The notes: a model not told the origin generated them from the sequence alone. Shown: positions 17,291-26,376, counted from the stretch's first letter. The stretch is 64,000 bases of DNA from DASTCZ01 sp963704455 (GCA_963704455.1 OY969905.1:2108001-2172000); one strand, 5' to 3'. Program-made: numbers and translations.

Positions 17291-17424
17291 GATCGCGCTG
17301 CAAAGATTATTTCGTTTTGCTCGCCACTTTCCTGAGCGCGCAGGCGGCGAATGGCGAACAGAAGAATTAGCGCAACAATCAAAAAAATTAGGAAGAATCG
17401 GGCGCGGGCGCTCCGGCGTTGCAT
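17287..17424 (-). CDS. Possible small single-pass membrane protein
   Basis: A 45-codon frame from an ATG at 17424: basic start MQRRSARARFF, one hydrophobic helix (LIFLIVALILLFAI), then a charged tail with QESGEQNEI. It converges with the DUF2207 gene and shares its TAG-containing end (CTAG reads as a stop on both strands). No ribosome site is clear. It may be a real small membrane protein or chance. Confidence 0.3.
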   Translation of the reverse strand: MQRRSARARFFLIFLIVALILLFAIRRLRAQESGEQNEIIFAARS

Positions 17425-17523
17425 AACTGCATCTTGCATGGGGTGCGGGCGATGAGCAAGGCCCCGGGACGGAATTGCCACCGGCGGAAAACTTTCGGGG
17501 CCGGAGGCAGCGAGATCAAAACT

Positions 17524-18612
17524 TTATTTTGCGATCTGCATTGGGTGCGCTACGAAAAACTTCCAGATAATTTCGTCCGCGTTGAAGCCCGCGTTCGTTT
17601 TCCCGATGCGGTTGGCGGAAACGTAGGGCTGTTCGCCGCCGGGCCAGAAATGGCCGCCTTCCTGAATGCTGTACAAAGTAACTTCAGTCCCCTGCTGGCA
17701 ATCGGAAAAAGAATCCACGCGAGTGTCGAGGTCTCCCTGCACCGGAGCAGCGAGCTTTGACTGTTGAGACTTGCCGCTGCAACCATCCATCTTGGACCAA
17801 GATTTCATCGTGTCTTCCGCGGAAAGCGTCGGAAGCGGCTGGGCGTGGCCCTTGTAAGGCATGACCGGGTCCGCGGTGCCCTCAATCATCAAGAGCGCAA
17901 CGGGGCGAGCGTTCCAATTTGTGCAAATATCGGCTTCCGATTTGGGTAACGTGGCGCCAACGGGTGCGATGGCGGCTATGCGGTTTGATAGGTTGCAGCC
18001 GAGCTGAAAATCCACAAACGCGCCTTCGGAAAAACCTGTGGCATACACGCGGGCGGTGTCAACGGGATATTCCGTCTCAACCTGGTCGAGGAGAGCGTTG
18101 AAGTAAGCCAATTCATTGCCAAGTTGAGCGGCGGACCTTTGACTTCCCGGGCCACCGCGACCTGAACCTCCGCCACCCCTGTGGCCGCCGCCACCTCCCC
18201 AAACGCCACCGCCGCCGCCGATTCCGCCTCCACTTCCGCCTCGTTGGCGGCCATATCCACCGTTATTTGCAGAATCCCTTTCGCCATCCGAAAGCCAGCG
18301 TTCGTGAACGGCGTTGGGATAGATAACAATCGCGCCGACCTGGTCGGCAGTGGAGTCGAAGCGGGAAATTCGGGACATGTCCGCGGCATCGTTGTCGCGA
18401 TCATGAACTACAAGCACGACGGGATATTTTTTGTGAGCGTCAAAGCCATTCGGCAGATGGACGAGGAAGCTTCGCGTAACGTCTTCAACCGTAATCGTCT
18501 CCTGTTTGTCGGGCTGCGCTTGAGAAGCAGGAGCCTGAACTCTGGCAGCGGGTGAAAACGCAAGAAAGAGTATGGCAATCAATGCGAACTTCTGGACGGC
18601 GGTCGATCTCAT
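17524..18612 (-). CDS. Secreted PHB-depolymerase-family esterase with glycine-rich insert
   Basis: A 362-residue exported alpha/beta hydrolase of the LpqC/PHB depolymerase family. It has a signal peptide, the nucleophile motif YATGFSEGAF (GxSxG), an acid residue probably in MIEGTADPVMPY, and the histidine in QEGGHFWPGG. Relatives cleave ester bonds in polyhydroxyalkanoates, feruloyl esters or similar. An insert of about 40 residues made almost entirely of Gly with Arg, Ser, His and Trp (around residues 120-160) is absent from the paralogue just upstream at 18705-19718. The rest aligns well between the two, so they arose by tandem duplication. Confidence 0.85.
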   Translation of the reverse strand: MRSTAVQKFALIAILFLAFSPAARVQAPASQAQPDKQETITVEDVTRSFLVHLPNGFDAHKKYPVVLVVHDRDNDAADMSRISRFDSTADQVGAIVIYPNAVHERWLSDGERDSANNGGYGRQRGGSGGGIGGGGGVWGGGGGHRGGGGSGRGGPGSQRSAAQLGNELAYFNALLDQVETEYPVDTARVYATGFSEGAFVDFQLGCNLSNRIAAIAPVGATLPKSEADICTNWNARPVALLMIEGTADPVMPYKGHAQPLPTLSAEDTMKSWSKMDGCSGKSQQSKLAAPVQGDLDTRVDSFSDCQQGTEVTLYSIQEGGHFWPGGEQPYVSANRIGKTNAGFNADEIIWKFFVAHPMQIAK

Positions 18613-18704
18613 TTAGACACTCCTACACAGCTTTGGAACGCATGCGATAGATTCCGGGTTGCCTGAGATTACCCTGCATAAGCCCATTGAAGCCGGAAAT
18701 GATT

Positions 18705-19718
18705 CTACTGCAAGGTTGGCGGCATGGGATGCGCGGCGAAAAATTGCCAAATTGCTTCGCCTGCATTGAGGTCGTTGCTAGTCGCGCCAGCGCGCCGCTC
18801 CGGCATGTAAGGATCGCCGCCGGGCCACGTGTGGCCGCCTTTGACGACACTGTAAAGAATCACGTCGCCTCCTTCTTTGCAATCGTTGTAGGTGTCAATT
18901 TCGGTTTCCATGCCTCCGGATGCGCGAGGCGGAAGAGTGGATCGCACCGGCTTGTTGCCACAGCCATTCATCTTTGACCAAACTTTTAGAGTTTCCTTTG
19001 CCGAGAGAAGCGGGAAGCGAACATCGAGGCCGGGGCGGCCTCGGTAGTCAATTATTGGATCGGAAGTGCCGTTGATCATGAGCAGCGGAACCGAGCGCCA
19101 GGCCCAATTCGCGCAAGTACCTGAAAGACTGAACGGGAGCGTGGCCGCGACGGTGGCGATTGCGGCAAAGCGATGCGCCATGTCACAGCCGAGACGAAAA
19201 ACCATGAATCCGCCGTCGGAAAGGCCAGTGGCGTAGATTCGCGAATCGTCAACGCGATATTCGGACTCGAGCTTGTCGAGCACGGCGTCGAAATAAAGCG
19301 TGTCATTGATGGGCTCGCCGCCGGGCTCGCGTTCCTCTCTTCCCCTACCTAATCTGGGGAAATCAAAAATACCGGGCCGGCGTCCTACCCCGACCTGGTT
19401 GCGCGGGTCAAGGACGGTCCAGCGACCCTCATTGGCATTTGGATAGACAACGATGAAGCCGAACCGGTCGGCGGTTTCGTCGAGATGCGAGACGCGCGCC
19501 ATGACCCGTCCGTCGCCATCCAGTCCATGCAGAGCGAGAACAACAGGATAACGCATCCTCGCGTCGAAACCCGCGGGCAAGTGAACCAGAAAAGTGCGAG
19601 GGTAGGTGTTGATGCGGACAGTCTCTTCGCGATCCGGCGCGGGGGCGGGCTGCGCCTGGAAAAAACAAAGAACCGCAGCGACGGCAACCGAAGTGCGATA
19701 GATCGAGCGCAGCGCCAT
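18705..19718 (-). CDS. Secreted PHB-depolymerase-family esterase
   Basis: A 337-residue paralogue of the downstream esterase. It has a signal peptide (SVAVAAVLCFFQAQPA), the nucleophile in YATGLSDGGFMVF, the acid in MINGTSDPIIDYRG and the histidine in KGGHTWPGG. The oxyanion region is VVLALHGLDGDG. Like its neighbour it probably hydrolyses extracellular esters, and the two lie on the same strand about 90 bases apart. It has no glycine-rich insert, so this is the more typical family member. Confidence 0.88.
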   Translation of the reverse strand: MALRSIYRTSVAVAAVLCFFQAQPAPAPDREETVRINTYPRTFLVHLPAGFDARMRYPVVLALHGLDGDGRVMARVSHLDETADRFGFIVVYPNANEGRWTVLDPRNQVGVGRRPGIFDFPRLGRGREEREPGGEPINDTLYFDAVLDKLESEYRVDDSRIYATGLSDGGFMVFRLGCDMAHRFAAIATVAATLPFSLSGTCANWAWRSVPLLMINGTSDPIIDYRGRPGLDVRFPLLSAKETLKVWSKMNGCGNKPVRSTLPPRASGGMETEIDTYNDCKEGGDVILYSVVKGGHTWPGGDPYMPERRAGATSNDLNAGEAIWQFFAAHPMPPTLQ

Positions 19719-19761
19719 GCTCCTAATTTGGCACGAGCCGCGCGCTACGACAAGAGAACGT

Positions 19762-21504
19762 TCAAGAGGGGTTTGGGGGACCGACGCCGTAGGACTTCAG
19801 AATATCGCGCAACGTGATTACGCCTTCGAGTTTGTGAATGTCGGCGCGGCTGACCACGGGCAGAAGTTCGAGTTGCGCGGCACCCATGCGGCTGAGCGCG
19901 AGGTCGAGCGAATGATCCGAATGAACGTGGGGAAAATCGCGTGGATCCAGGATTTCGCGGAGATGCTTGTTCGCGGATCCGGTCGCAATTTCGCGTTCGA
20001 GCATTGCCCGGTTGACCACGCCGATCATTCCCCGCTGGTCTTCAACCGGCCATGCAGGGAGCTCGCTTGATCGGGTGCGGTCGAGCGCATCTCGAACCGT
20101 TATATCGGCGGAGAGAACCTCGGCCGCCGGGCGCATCGCTTTGCCCGCCAGATGGCGGCCTTGCTCGTGGCGCGTCTCGGCAGCGGGCAAGTGGATGCCA
20201 TCCTGGAGGGAGAGGGCGTCGTAAATCGTGCGAGGCTGCAAACGCGAGGAGATGAAGAGACTGACGAGATTCGAAATCATCAGAGGGACGATGACGGCGT
20301 AATCGCGCGTAGTCTCAAAGATCATCAAGACGGAAGTCATGGGAGTGCGCACGACACCAGCAAAAACAGTTCCCATGCCCACCAAAGCATAAGCTCCCGG
20401 TGTGGCAGTGAGGGTAGGCATCAAACGGTGGGCAAGGCTTCCGATCGCACCGCCCAACATTGCGCCAATGAAAAGGCTGGGGCCGAAGATGCCGCCAGCA
20501 TTTCCTGAAGCGTAGCTCACCGCAACAGAAACAAGCTTTAGAATCACGAGCAAGGCCATCAAGCGAAAAACCATTCCGCCATTCAAGGCGTCGCCGACGT
20601 AACCGTAACCTACGCCGAGGACTTGTGGGACGAACCACCCCATCAGACCGACTGTCAGCCCACCCACGACTGGTTGGAACCAAAGGGTTTTCTTGGGGAA
20701 CCGAAGGAAGCGCTCCCGCAAACCAAGCAAGAGCTTGGTGAATGCCACGGAAACAAGGCCACCGGCAACGCCGAGGATTGCATAAACGAGGAGCTCGACG
20801 GGGTGTCCCAGTTTGTATTGCGGAACCTTAAAAAGCGGGTTATCACCAAGAAGCAAACGGAGTACGACCCATGCCGTCGCGGACGAGAGGACAACAGCGC
20901 CGATCATAGGCGTGTGGAGGTCTCCTACAATTTCTTCCAATGTGAAGAGCACCGCGGCCAGAGGTGTGTTAAATGCAGCAGCGATTGCCGCAGCCGCACC
21001 GACGGGGATGAGTTTTTTTACTTGCTTGGGCTTCAGCCCCAGGGCACGCCCCAGAACGGAGGCAATGCCGCCGCCAACCTGGACGGAGGGCCCTTCACGT
21101 CCGAGCGGAATTCCCGAGGCGAGAGTGGCCGACGTGCAAAAGAACTTTCCCAAGACTGTACGAAGAGTGATGACGCCGTCGCGCGCGAATAGTGCAGCCT
21201 TTGTTTGCGGTATCCCACTGCCGCGGGCGTTTGGGAAATAACGAAAGAGCAGGTACCCCGCACCCAATGAGCCCAGGACGGGGATGAGCACGCGCCGCCA
21301 TGCAGCGCTACCCACGGGATAGAGCCGCATGCCCAAACGCTCCGTCAACAATATGAATGCAACGACCGCCAAACCCGTCAGGGCGCCGATAACGAGCGCG
21401 AGGAAAAGAATCAAGCGGTCTTCGCGCTTTTTGAACGGAAAGATCCACGCCAACCATCGGTACGCACGCGAGGATTCGTTTAATTTGTCAGTCGTGTCCG
21501 TCAT
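19762..21504 (-). CDS. ClC-family chloride channel/antiporter with CBS domains
   Basis: A 580-residue ClC protein. The anion-binding signatures are GSGIPQTKAAL, GREGPSVQVGGGI with the gating glutamate, and GGIFGPSLFIGAMLGG. About ten membrane helices occupy residues 25-430, and LEEIVGDLHTPM holds the acidic residue usual for proton-coupled exchangers. The C-terminal 140 residues form two CBS domains (SADITVRDALDRTRSSELPAWPVED; HVHSDHSLDLALSRMGAAQ) that may bind nucleotides. It is followed after 44 bases by the esterase gene on the same strand. Its 5' end is 22 bases from the marR stop, so read-through from marR is possible. Confidence 0.95.
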   Translation of the reverse strand: MTDTTDKLNESSRAYRWLAWIFPFKKREDRLILFLALVIGALTGLAVVAFILLTERLGMRLYPVGSAAWRRVLIPVLGSLGAGYLLFRYFPNARGSGIPQTKAALFARDGVITLRTVLGKFFCTSATLASGIPLGREGPSVQVGGGIASVLGRALGLKPKQVKKLIPVGAAAAIAAAFNTPLAAVLFTLEEIVGDLHTPMIGAVVLSSATAWVVLRLLLGDNPLFKVPQYKLGHPVELLVYAILGVAGGLVSVAFTKLLLGLRERFLRFPKKTLWFQPVVGGLTVGLMGWFVPQVLGVGYGYVGDALNGGMVFRLMALLVILKLVSVAVSYASGNAGGIFGPSLFIGAMLGGAIGSLAHRLMPTLTATPGAYALVGMGTVFAGVVRTPMTSVLMIFETTRDYAVIVPLMISNLVSLFISSRLQPRTIYDALSLQDGIHLPAAETRHEQGRHLAGKAMRPAAEVLSADITVRDALDRTRSSELPAWPVEDQRGMIGVVNRAMLEREIATGSANKHLREILDPRDFPHVHSDHSLDLALSRMGAAQLELLPVVSRADIHKLEGVITLRDILKSYGVGPPNPS

Positions 21505-21526
21505 CGCTCAAGGCAACCCTTCATGA

Positions 21527-21973
21527 TCAGCGGGAACTTCCGAGTTTCGTACGACGCCGCTCCGCGCGAACGACCTTCCCGAGCGCGCGAATCAAATCGG
21601 GACCGCTTCGGCGAAGCTCCGCGAGGCGTTTTCGCGCGAGTGTATCCAGAAGGCGCACGCCCCTAGCCCGCAATGAAACATTGACTACTCGCCCGTCTAC
21701 GCTGCCCCTTGAGCGGCGAATGTATCCGGGGCGAGCGAGACGATCCACGCGCTCAACGACGGTGTTGTGGCGAACACAAAGTTGTTTGGCAAGAGCCTGA
21801 ATCGTAGCTTGCCTTCCCGGGGGCATCCCGCGAACGGCCAGGAGCAATTCGTACTGTTCGGGCTCGAGTCGCAAAGACCGAGCGGCCTTTGCGCTGCCTT
21901 CCAGAAACATGCGAATGCGGTAACGGAATTCCGCGAGCGCATAGTAATCCGCGTTGGTGATTGCGTGAACCAT
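21527..21973 (-). CDS. MarR family transcriptional regulator
   Basis: About 148 residues with a winged helix: EQYELLLAVRGMPP, ATIQALAKQLCVRHNTVVERVDRL as recognition helix and GYIRRSRGSVDGRVVNVSL as wing. MarR proteins repress their own and neighbouring genes and respond to small ligands or oxidants. The ATG at 21973 is preferred over a TTG three codons upstream. A TATAAT lies only eight bases before this ATG, so the message may be leaderless. A 17-bp palindrome (21985-22001) overlaps that promoter, fitting autoregulation. The ClC gene follows 22 bases downstream and may be a target. Confidence 0.85.
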   Translation of the reverse strand: MVHAITNADYYALAEFRYRIRMFLEGSAKAARSLRLEPEQYELLLAVRGMPPGRQATIQALAKQLCVRHNTVVERVDRLARPGYIRRSRGSVDGRVVNVSLRARGVRLLDTLARKRLAELRRSGPDLIRALGKVVRAERRRTKLGSSR

Positions 21974-21984
21974 GGAAAGCAATT

Positions 21985-22001
21985 ATATCGTTAACCGATA
22001 T
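21985..22001. promoter_or_regulatory. Palindromic operator before marR
   Basis: ATATCG and CGATAT, six-base arms, surround five bases (TTAAC). The site lies next to a TATAAT eight bases from the marR ATG. Size and position fit an autoregulatory MarR operator. Confidence 0.6.
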
Positions 22002-22062
22002 TGTATGCGAATTGACATAATCTAAATGTTGAAAGAGATACGGAGGATTCGCCGGACGGCGA

Positions 22063-22533
22063 TTAAGATTTCGAGGACCTCAAGTTCTTACGGAATGCTT
22101 TCTGCGTTTTGAAATGTTCATAGCCGAGGCCTTCATAGAAAGCGTGGGCGGCTGCGCGCGACATCTTTGAGCGAAGATGGACAAACCGGCAGCCGCGTTC
22201 GAGGGCCCATTCTTCGGCGCGGGCCATCAGCGCGCGGCCGACGCCCTGGCCGCGACAGTCCTCCTCGACAACCAGCGCTGCAACCTCTGCGCACGGGTCG
22301 AACTCGATCAAATGCTGATGGATTAAGTGGATGAAGCCGGCAACGCCACCTGACGCCCGCTCCGCGACAAAAATCACCGCAGTGGGGTCACGAAGAATCC
22401 TTTCCAGCCGTGGGACTACCTGCTCCGGCGTGGCTGGATAGCCCAGCTGTGTGGAAAGCTGCGCCAGCGCTGCTGCATCTTCGATCCGCGGGGCGCGAAT
22501 CCGAATCTCTTCGCGTATTTTGGGCGCGTTCAT
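22063..22533 (-). CDS. GNAT family N-acetyltransferase
   Basis: A 156-residue acyltransferase with a GNAT fold. The acetyl-CoA motif is EEDCRGQGVGRALMARAEEWA, matching the V-x-x-x-x-R/Q-G-x-G/A pattern, followed by FYEGLGYEHFKTQKAF. The substrate is unknown; the family acetylates small amines, antibiotics or protein ends. It lies on the same strand as dtd, nine bases after its stop, so the two are probably cotranscribed with dtd first. Confidence 0.88.
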   Translation of the reverse strand: MNAPKIREEIRIRAPRIEDAAALAQLSTQLGYPATPEQVVPRLERILRDPTAVIFVAERASGGVAGFIHLIHQHLIEFDPCAEVAALVVEEDCRGQGVGRALMARAEEWALERGCRFVHLRSKMSRAAAHAFYEGLGYEHFKTQKAFRKNLRSSKS

Positions 22534-22542
22534 GGAAGTGCT

Positions 22543-22992
22543 TTAGAAAAGCTTTTCCGAATCGAGCAAGATGGTCACGGGCCCGTCATTTGTAAGCTCG
22601 ACTTCCATGTGCGTTTGGAAAACACCTGTCTCGACAGGCACACCCAGCCCGCGCAAAATGCGGACAAACTCTTCGTAGAGGCGATTGGCTTCCTCGGGCG
22701 GGGCGGCGCGCGTGAACCCGGGGCGGCGCTGGCCGCGCGCATCTCCATAGAGAGTGAACTGCGAGACGATGAGCGCCGCACCGCCACAATCCACGAGTGA
22801 GCGATTCATTTTCCCTTCCGCGTCGGCGAAGATGCGGAGATGGGCGGTCTTTTCAGCAAGGTAGGCGGAGGCATCGGCGGTATCGTCCTTGCCTACGCCG
22901 AGCAATACGACGAGGCCCGCGCCAATTTCCCCAGTTGCGCGGCCCTCAACGGTAACGCGCGCGCAGCTGACTCGCTGGATGACGGCTCTCAC
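22543..22992 (-). CDS. dtd: D-aminoacyl-tRNA deacylase
   Basis: The 149-residue product has the complete Dtd signature: MRAVIQRVSCARVTVEG at the start, the SQFTLYGD motif in the middle and the GPVTILLD motif near the end. The enzyme removes D-amino acids (and glycine mischarged on tRNA-Ala) from tRNA, protecting translation. The length is exactly as in other bacteria. It is probably the first gene of a two-gene unit with the GNAT gene. Confidence 0.96.
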   Translation of the reverse strand: MRAVIQRVSCARVTVEGRATGEIGAGLVVLLGVGKDDTADASAYLAEKTAHLRIFADAEGKMNRSLVDCGGAALIVSQFTLYGDARGQRRPGFTRAAPPEEANRLYEEFVRILRGLGVPVETGVFQTHMEVELTNDGPVTILLDSEKLF

Positions 22993-23088
22993 TTTTCCAC
23001 TGCCTCCGGCGACGCGGCCATTCTACCTGTTTTCTCCAGCGGCATTCTGTGTTAGAACTTCGCCGTGCCTCATTCGAGGGTCCGTCAT

Positions 23089-23670
23089 TTGAAACTCGCT
23101 CTCATCGGTACGCATGGCGTCGGCAAGACCACTCTCGCTTATGAAGTGTGCTCACTGCTGAAAAAGGCGGACTATAACGTGGAGCTGGTGACGGAAGTGG
23201 CGCGGCGCTCGCCATTCCCCGTGAATGAGGGCACCACGCTGGAAGGGCAGCTTTGGATCCTGCACGCGCAAATTGCGGCGGAATTGGAAGCCGCCGCGCG
23301 CGCGCCGCACGTGATCTGCGATCGCGCGGTGCTCGACAATTACGGCTACCTCGTAAATAAATTTGGAAGGCAGCAGCAGCTTGAAGCCTGGCTCTCCTGG
23401 TGGATGGACACGTACTCGCTGCTGGTAGCCGTGCCGCCGATGGCGGACGGAATTCCGCCGGACGGGTTCCGCTCTGAAAATTTAGAATTCCAGCAACGCA
23501 TCCACGACCAAATTGAAGAGCTTCTAGAGGAATCTCCCTTTCAGAAGCTGCATGACCGTGTCTTATGGCTTGACCGCCGCGACCGGCGTGTATGGGGCGA
23601 ACTGATTTTTGCCAACATCGCGCCCCGGCTTCGTCCCGCTGAAAAAACGCAAGGAGCGGCAGCGGATTGA
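23089..23670 (+). CDS. P-loop AAA/nucleotide kinase-like protein
   Basis: About 193 residues beginning KLALIGTHGVGKTTLAYEV, a Walker A motif resembling AAA_28 and the kinase half of NadR. Later segments VTEVARRSPFPVNEGTT and ICDRAVLDNYGYLV correspond to the DR-type motif of thymidylate-kinase-like folds. A small-molecule kinase role is likely, with the substrate unknown. The TTG at 23089 is preferred to the GTG at 23065 because GAGGG lies eight bases upstream and the P-loop then starts at the expected distance. It diverges from dtd, with about 95 bases between. Confidence 0.8.
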   Translation: MKLALIGTHGVGKTTLAYEVCSLLKKADYNVELVTEVARRSPFPVNEGTTLEGQLWILHAQIAAELEAAARAPHVICDRAVLDNYGYLVNKFGRQQQLEAWLSWWMDTYSLLVAVPPMADGIPPDGFRSENLEFQQRIHDQIEELLEESPFQKLHDRVLWLDRRDRRVWGELIFANIAPRLRPAEKTQGAAAD

Positions 23671-23704
23671 AGCGGGATTCCAATTTCAAAAATTACAAAT
23701 CAGA

Positions 23705-24553
23705 TTAGCGATTCCGTCGTGAGCGCGGTGCGGGCTGACAGCGGGGACAAAAGTAACTACTGCGGCCGGCGACGATGACGCGGCGAATTGCGGTCTTGCA
23801 GCGAGGGCATGGCTTGCCCTTGCGTCCATAGACGCGGTGACGGCTCTGGTATTCGCCGGGACGGCCTTCGGCATCCAGATAATCTGAAATCGAGGAGCCG
23901 CGCAGCTTGATTGCCGCTGACAAGACCTGACGCATGGCGCGATAGAGCGCTGAAAGTTGTGGCGCTTGAAGATGAGCGCCGAGCCGAGCAGGATGGATGC
24001 GCGTGCGCCACAAACTTTCGTCCGTGTAGATATTTCCCATGCCTCGCAGAAAACTCTGGTCGAGAAGCAGCGCCTTGATGCGCGCGCGGCGGGCGCGAAT
24101 TTTCTCGATGAATTTTTTTTCGCTGATCTCCAGCGGGTCCGATCCTAGATTTTCTTGAAAGCTTGCGATACGTTCTTGTGATACGAGCTTCATTTGTCCG
24201 AAGCGACGAATATCGGTGTAGCGAAGCTCGAAGCCGTCGTCCAATTCGACGAATGCATGCGTGTGCGCCAAGACCGGCTCGTAAGGCTTGCGGGGCATGA
24301 GCTGGCCCGTCATACCTAAGTGGATGAAAAGGTGAAACGGCGCGCGAGTGTCACTGAGCGGCTCGAGGGCCATGGTGACGAATTTGCCGTAGCGCTCGAC
24401 GTGTGTGATTCGGCTACCGGGAAGCTGCTCGCCGAGCGCGACTGGATCTTCGATGAAATCGGTTTTGCCGAAGCGAACACCGACTATGCGGCGGCCAACG
24501 AGCGAACCTCGCAGTCCGCGAACAACAGTTTCTACTTCAGGCAATTCAGGCAA
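23705..24553 (-). CDS. mutM: Formamidopyrimidine-DNA glycosylase
   Basis: A 282-residue Fpg/MutM base-excision repair enzyme that removes 8-oxoguanine and ring-opened purines and nicks the DNA. After removal of the first residue the chain begins PELPEVETVVRGL: the N-terminal proline is the catalytic nucleophile and the next Glu is essential. This fixes the start at a TTG (24553), preceded by a GGGGAG ribosome site, rather than the ATG six codons upstream. The helix-two-turn-helix region and a four-cysteine zinc finger (CPRCKTAIRR and FCPRCQ) are intact at the C-terminus. Confidence 0.96.
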   Translation of the reverse strand: MPELPEVETVVRGLRGSLVGRRIVGVRFGKTDFIEDPVALGEQLPGSRITHVERYGKFVTMALEPLSDTRAPFHLFIHLGMTGQLMPRKPYEPVLAHTHAFVELDDGFELRYTDIRRFGQMKLVSQERIASFQENLGSDPLEISEKKFIEKIRARRARIKALLLDQSFLRGMGNIYTDESLWRTRIHPARLGAHLQAPQLSALYRAMRQVLSAAIKLRGSSISDYLDAEGRPGEYQSRHRVYGRKGKPCPRCKTAIRRVIVAGRSSYFCPRCQPAPRSRRNR

Positions 24554-24624
24554 CGCGCGATCTCCCCTCAATCACTATACTCGATGCAGCGGAAAGCAGT
24601 TGGATGTTGCGATACAATCCGGGA

Positions 24625-25521
24625 ATGAGCACAAAACAAAGGTTTTTGATAATTCCCGCGCTGGTGGCGTCACTTGCATTCGCGCCAGTTGGCAAGGCGA
24701 AGAGCGCTGGGGGGCAACCGCCGCCGGCCGCCCGTGGCGCTGCTGTGGGAACTTCGTCGGGAATCACACCGGGCGCCTCCGCCAGCGATGCCGACATTGA
24801 GCTTGCGGTGCCAATGTTCTGCCCGAAACGCGAAATCCTTCGCGGAAAGGATGGAAAAATCAGCGGGTGCAGCAGATGCCCAACCGGAACGGATATGTAC
24901 GGGACAGGAGTCCGCACCCAGTGGGAGCTGCGAAGCGGCACGATGTGGGGACACTTTACTTCTCCAAGCGCTGAAAATCTTATCGTTAGCGGATACGGAT
25001 GCGATTCCCACGCGCACAACTTTGGCGGGAGCTACATGTTCACGCGCAGAGCGGGCAAGCTTCGGCTGCTGAAATACGACCCGGCGCTGTTCGTGAGTGA
25101 CTGCCACGCATTCCCTTATCCGGACGGGCGGGATTTTTTGGTGTGCAAAGGTGGATGGTTCGGAATGGGAGAGGGCAGCGGGTTCGTATTCCACGTCGCG
25201 TTTGGGGCCACCGGTGAAGACAGGGACACAACGCTATTTAACGTGAAAGACACAACGGGGACGTGCGGCTCAAGCCGCGCACAAGTGGTGCATTCTTCCG
25301 ATATTTCGAATCTCAAATTCTCCATAAAAGAAGACGGTGAGTTGGCGGGATTTACAGCGACCCTCGCGACTACCCAGTGCGGCCAGATCGCCGATTCACA
25401 AAAAAGCAAGACGACGGCGGCGCCTCTGAAAACATATGAGATTGAATACAAGTTTGACGGAAAGTTATTCCACGTGACGCCCGGAAGCAGAGCGGCGCTC
25501 GCGCTTTTTGAGAGTGACTAA
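24625..25521 (+). CDS. Secreted hypothetical protein, cysteine-containing
   Basis: About 298 residues with a signal peptide (QRFLIIPALVASLAFAPVGKA). After a low-complexity Pro/Ala/Gly/Ser stretch comes a domain with repeated Cys: AVPMFCPKREILRGK, GCSRCPTGTDMYG, SGYGCDSHAHN, VSDCHAFPYPDGRD, FLVCKGGW. The even spacing of such motifs suggests a disulfide-rich, probably beta-sheet fold outside the cell. No known family was recognised. It faces the cyclase gene, with 10 bases between the two stops. The ATG at 24625 was preferred over one seven codons upstream because the signal peptide then has its normal length. Confidence 0.75.
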   Translation: MSTKQRFLIIPALVASLAFAPVGKAKSAGGQPPPAARGAAVGTSSGITPGASASDADIELAVPMFCPKREILRGKDGKISGCSRCPTGTDMYGTGVRTQWELRSGTMWGHFTSPSAENLIVSGYGCDSHAHNFGGSYMFTRRAGKLRLLKYDPALFVSDCHAFPYPDGRDFLVCKGGWFGMGEGSGFVFHVAFGATGEDRDTTLFNVKDTTGTCGSSRAQVVHSSDISNLKFSIKEDGELAGFTATLATTQCGQIADSQKSKTTAAPLKTYEIEYKFDGKLFHVTPGSRAALALFESD

Positions 25522-25531
25522 TCTCTTCGCC

Positions 25532-26293
25532 TCAAACAGGAAATATCGCAAAAACTCGACACGGACCGCCGGACCCACCCTCAAGCTTGATTGGCGCGAC
25601 AATCAGCCGCGCGCCTGATTCCGGCAAGGCGCTCAAATCCGAAAGATTTTCAATTTGAAATAGATCCGAGCCCAGGGCGAGGTGATGGACTTCGTAGTCC
25701 TTCGAGTTGCCCGCATCAACACTCATCGCATCCGCACCGATTCCGCTCACACGCTTTGAGATCAGGTACTGCGCCGCTTTCACGGAAAATCCGGGAAAGT
25801 GCATGGTGCCCGCGGAATCCATTCCGCGATAACGGTTGGCGTTCGGCCAGAACGATGCCCTTCCGGTGCGCAGCAACACGATGGCACCGGCGGGGATATC
25901 GCCGTGCGCTTCCTCCCAGGCTTGGACGCGCGCAACAGGCAAACGATAATCGGCGTCGCGCTCGCCCTCTTTGCGCACATCGAGCAACACAGCAGGGCCG
26001 ATGAGCCGCTCAACTGGGATGCGATCCACTGTGGTCTTACCCGGCGGAAAATGGATGGGTGCATCCAAATGTGTGCCGTAGTGCTCGAGCATCCAGAAAC
26101 TGCGCGTGAAGTGGCCGTCCTTTTCGACACTAGCGTTTGGGATGGCCTCGAATGACTTTGCGTCGCCGGGCCACGGCGGCAGATTCTCATTGATGGCGTG
26201 CGTAAGGTCGACGATGCGCGCCCGGCCCAACGACACCTCTTTCAGCGCTTCGATGAGCGGTTTGTGCTGAAATTTGTTTGATTGCGTGGACAT
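25532..26293 (-). CDS. Cyclase family protein (kynurenine formamidase-like)
   Basis: A 253-residue metal-dependent hydrolase of the cyclase/KynB family. The metal-binding motif HYGTHLDAPIHF is intact, with IVDLTHAINENLPPWPGD upstream and GIGADAMSVDAGNS and HHLALG downstream, all usual for the fold. KynB itself cleaves N-formylkynurenine, but related enzymes act on other amides, and no tryptophan-degradation genes are nearby, so the substrate is open. It starts the run of minus-strand genes that continues with the EVE protein upstream. Confidence 0.88.
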   Translation of the reverse strand: MSTQSNKFQHKPLIEALKEVSLGRARIVDLTHAINENLPPWPGDAKSFEAIPNASVEKDGHFTRSFWMLEHYGTHLDAPIHFPPGKTTVDRIPVERLIGPAVLLDVRKEGERDADYRLPVARVQAWEEAHGDIPAGAIVLLRTGRASFWPNANRYRGMDSAGTMHFPGFSVKAAQYLISKRVSGIGADAMSVDAGNSKDYEVHHLALGSDLFQIENLSDLSALPESGARLIVAPIKLEGGSGGPCRVFAIFPV

Positions 26294-26376
26294 GAGTGAG
26301 CCCTAGTATCGCGCAAGTCGCTGCCGCCGCGCGAATTTGAATGAAGGAAAGAGCCAGTAGGCACCGAAGGCCCGCT

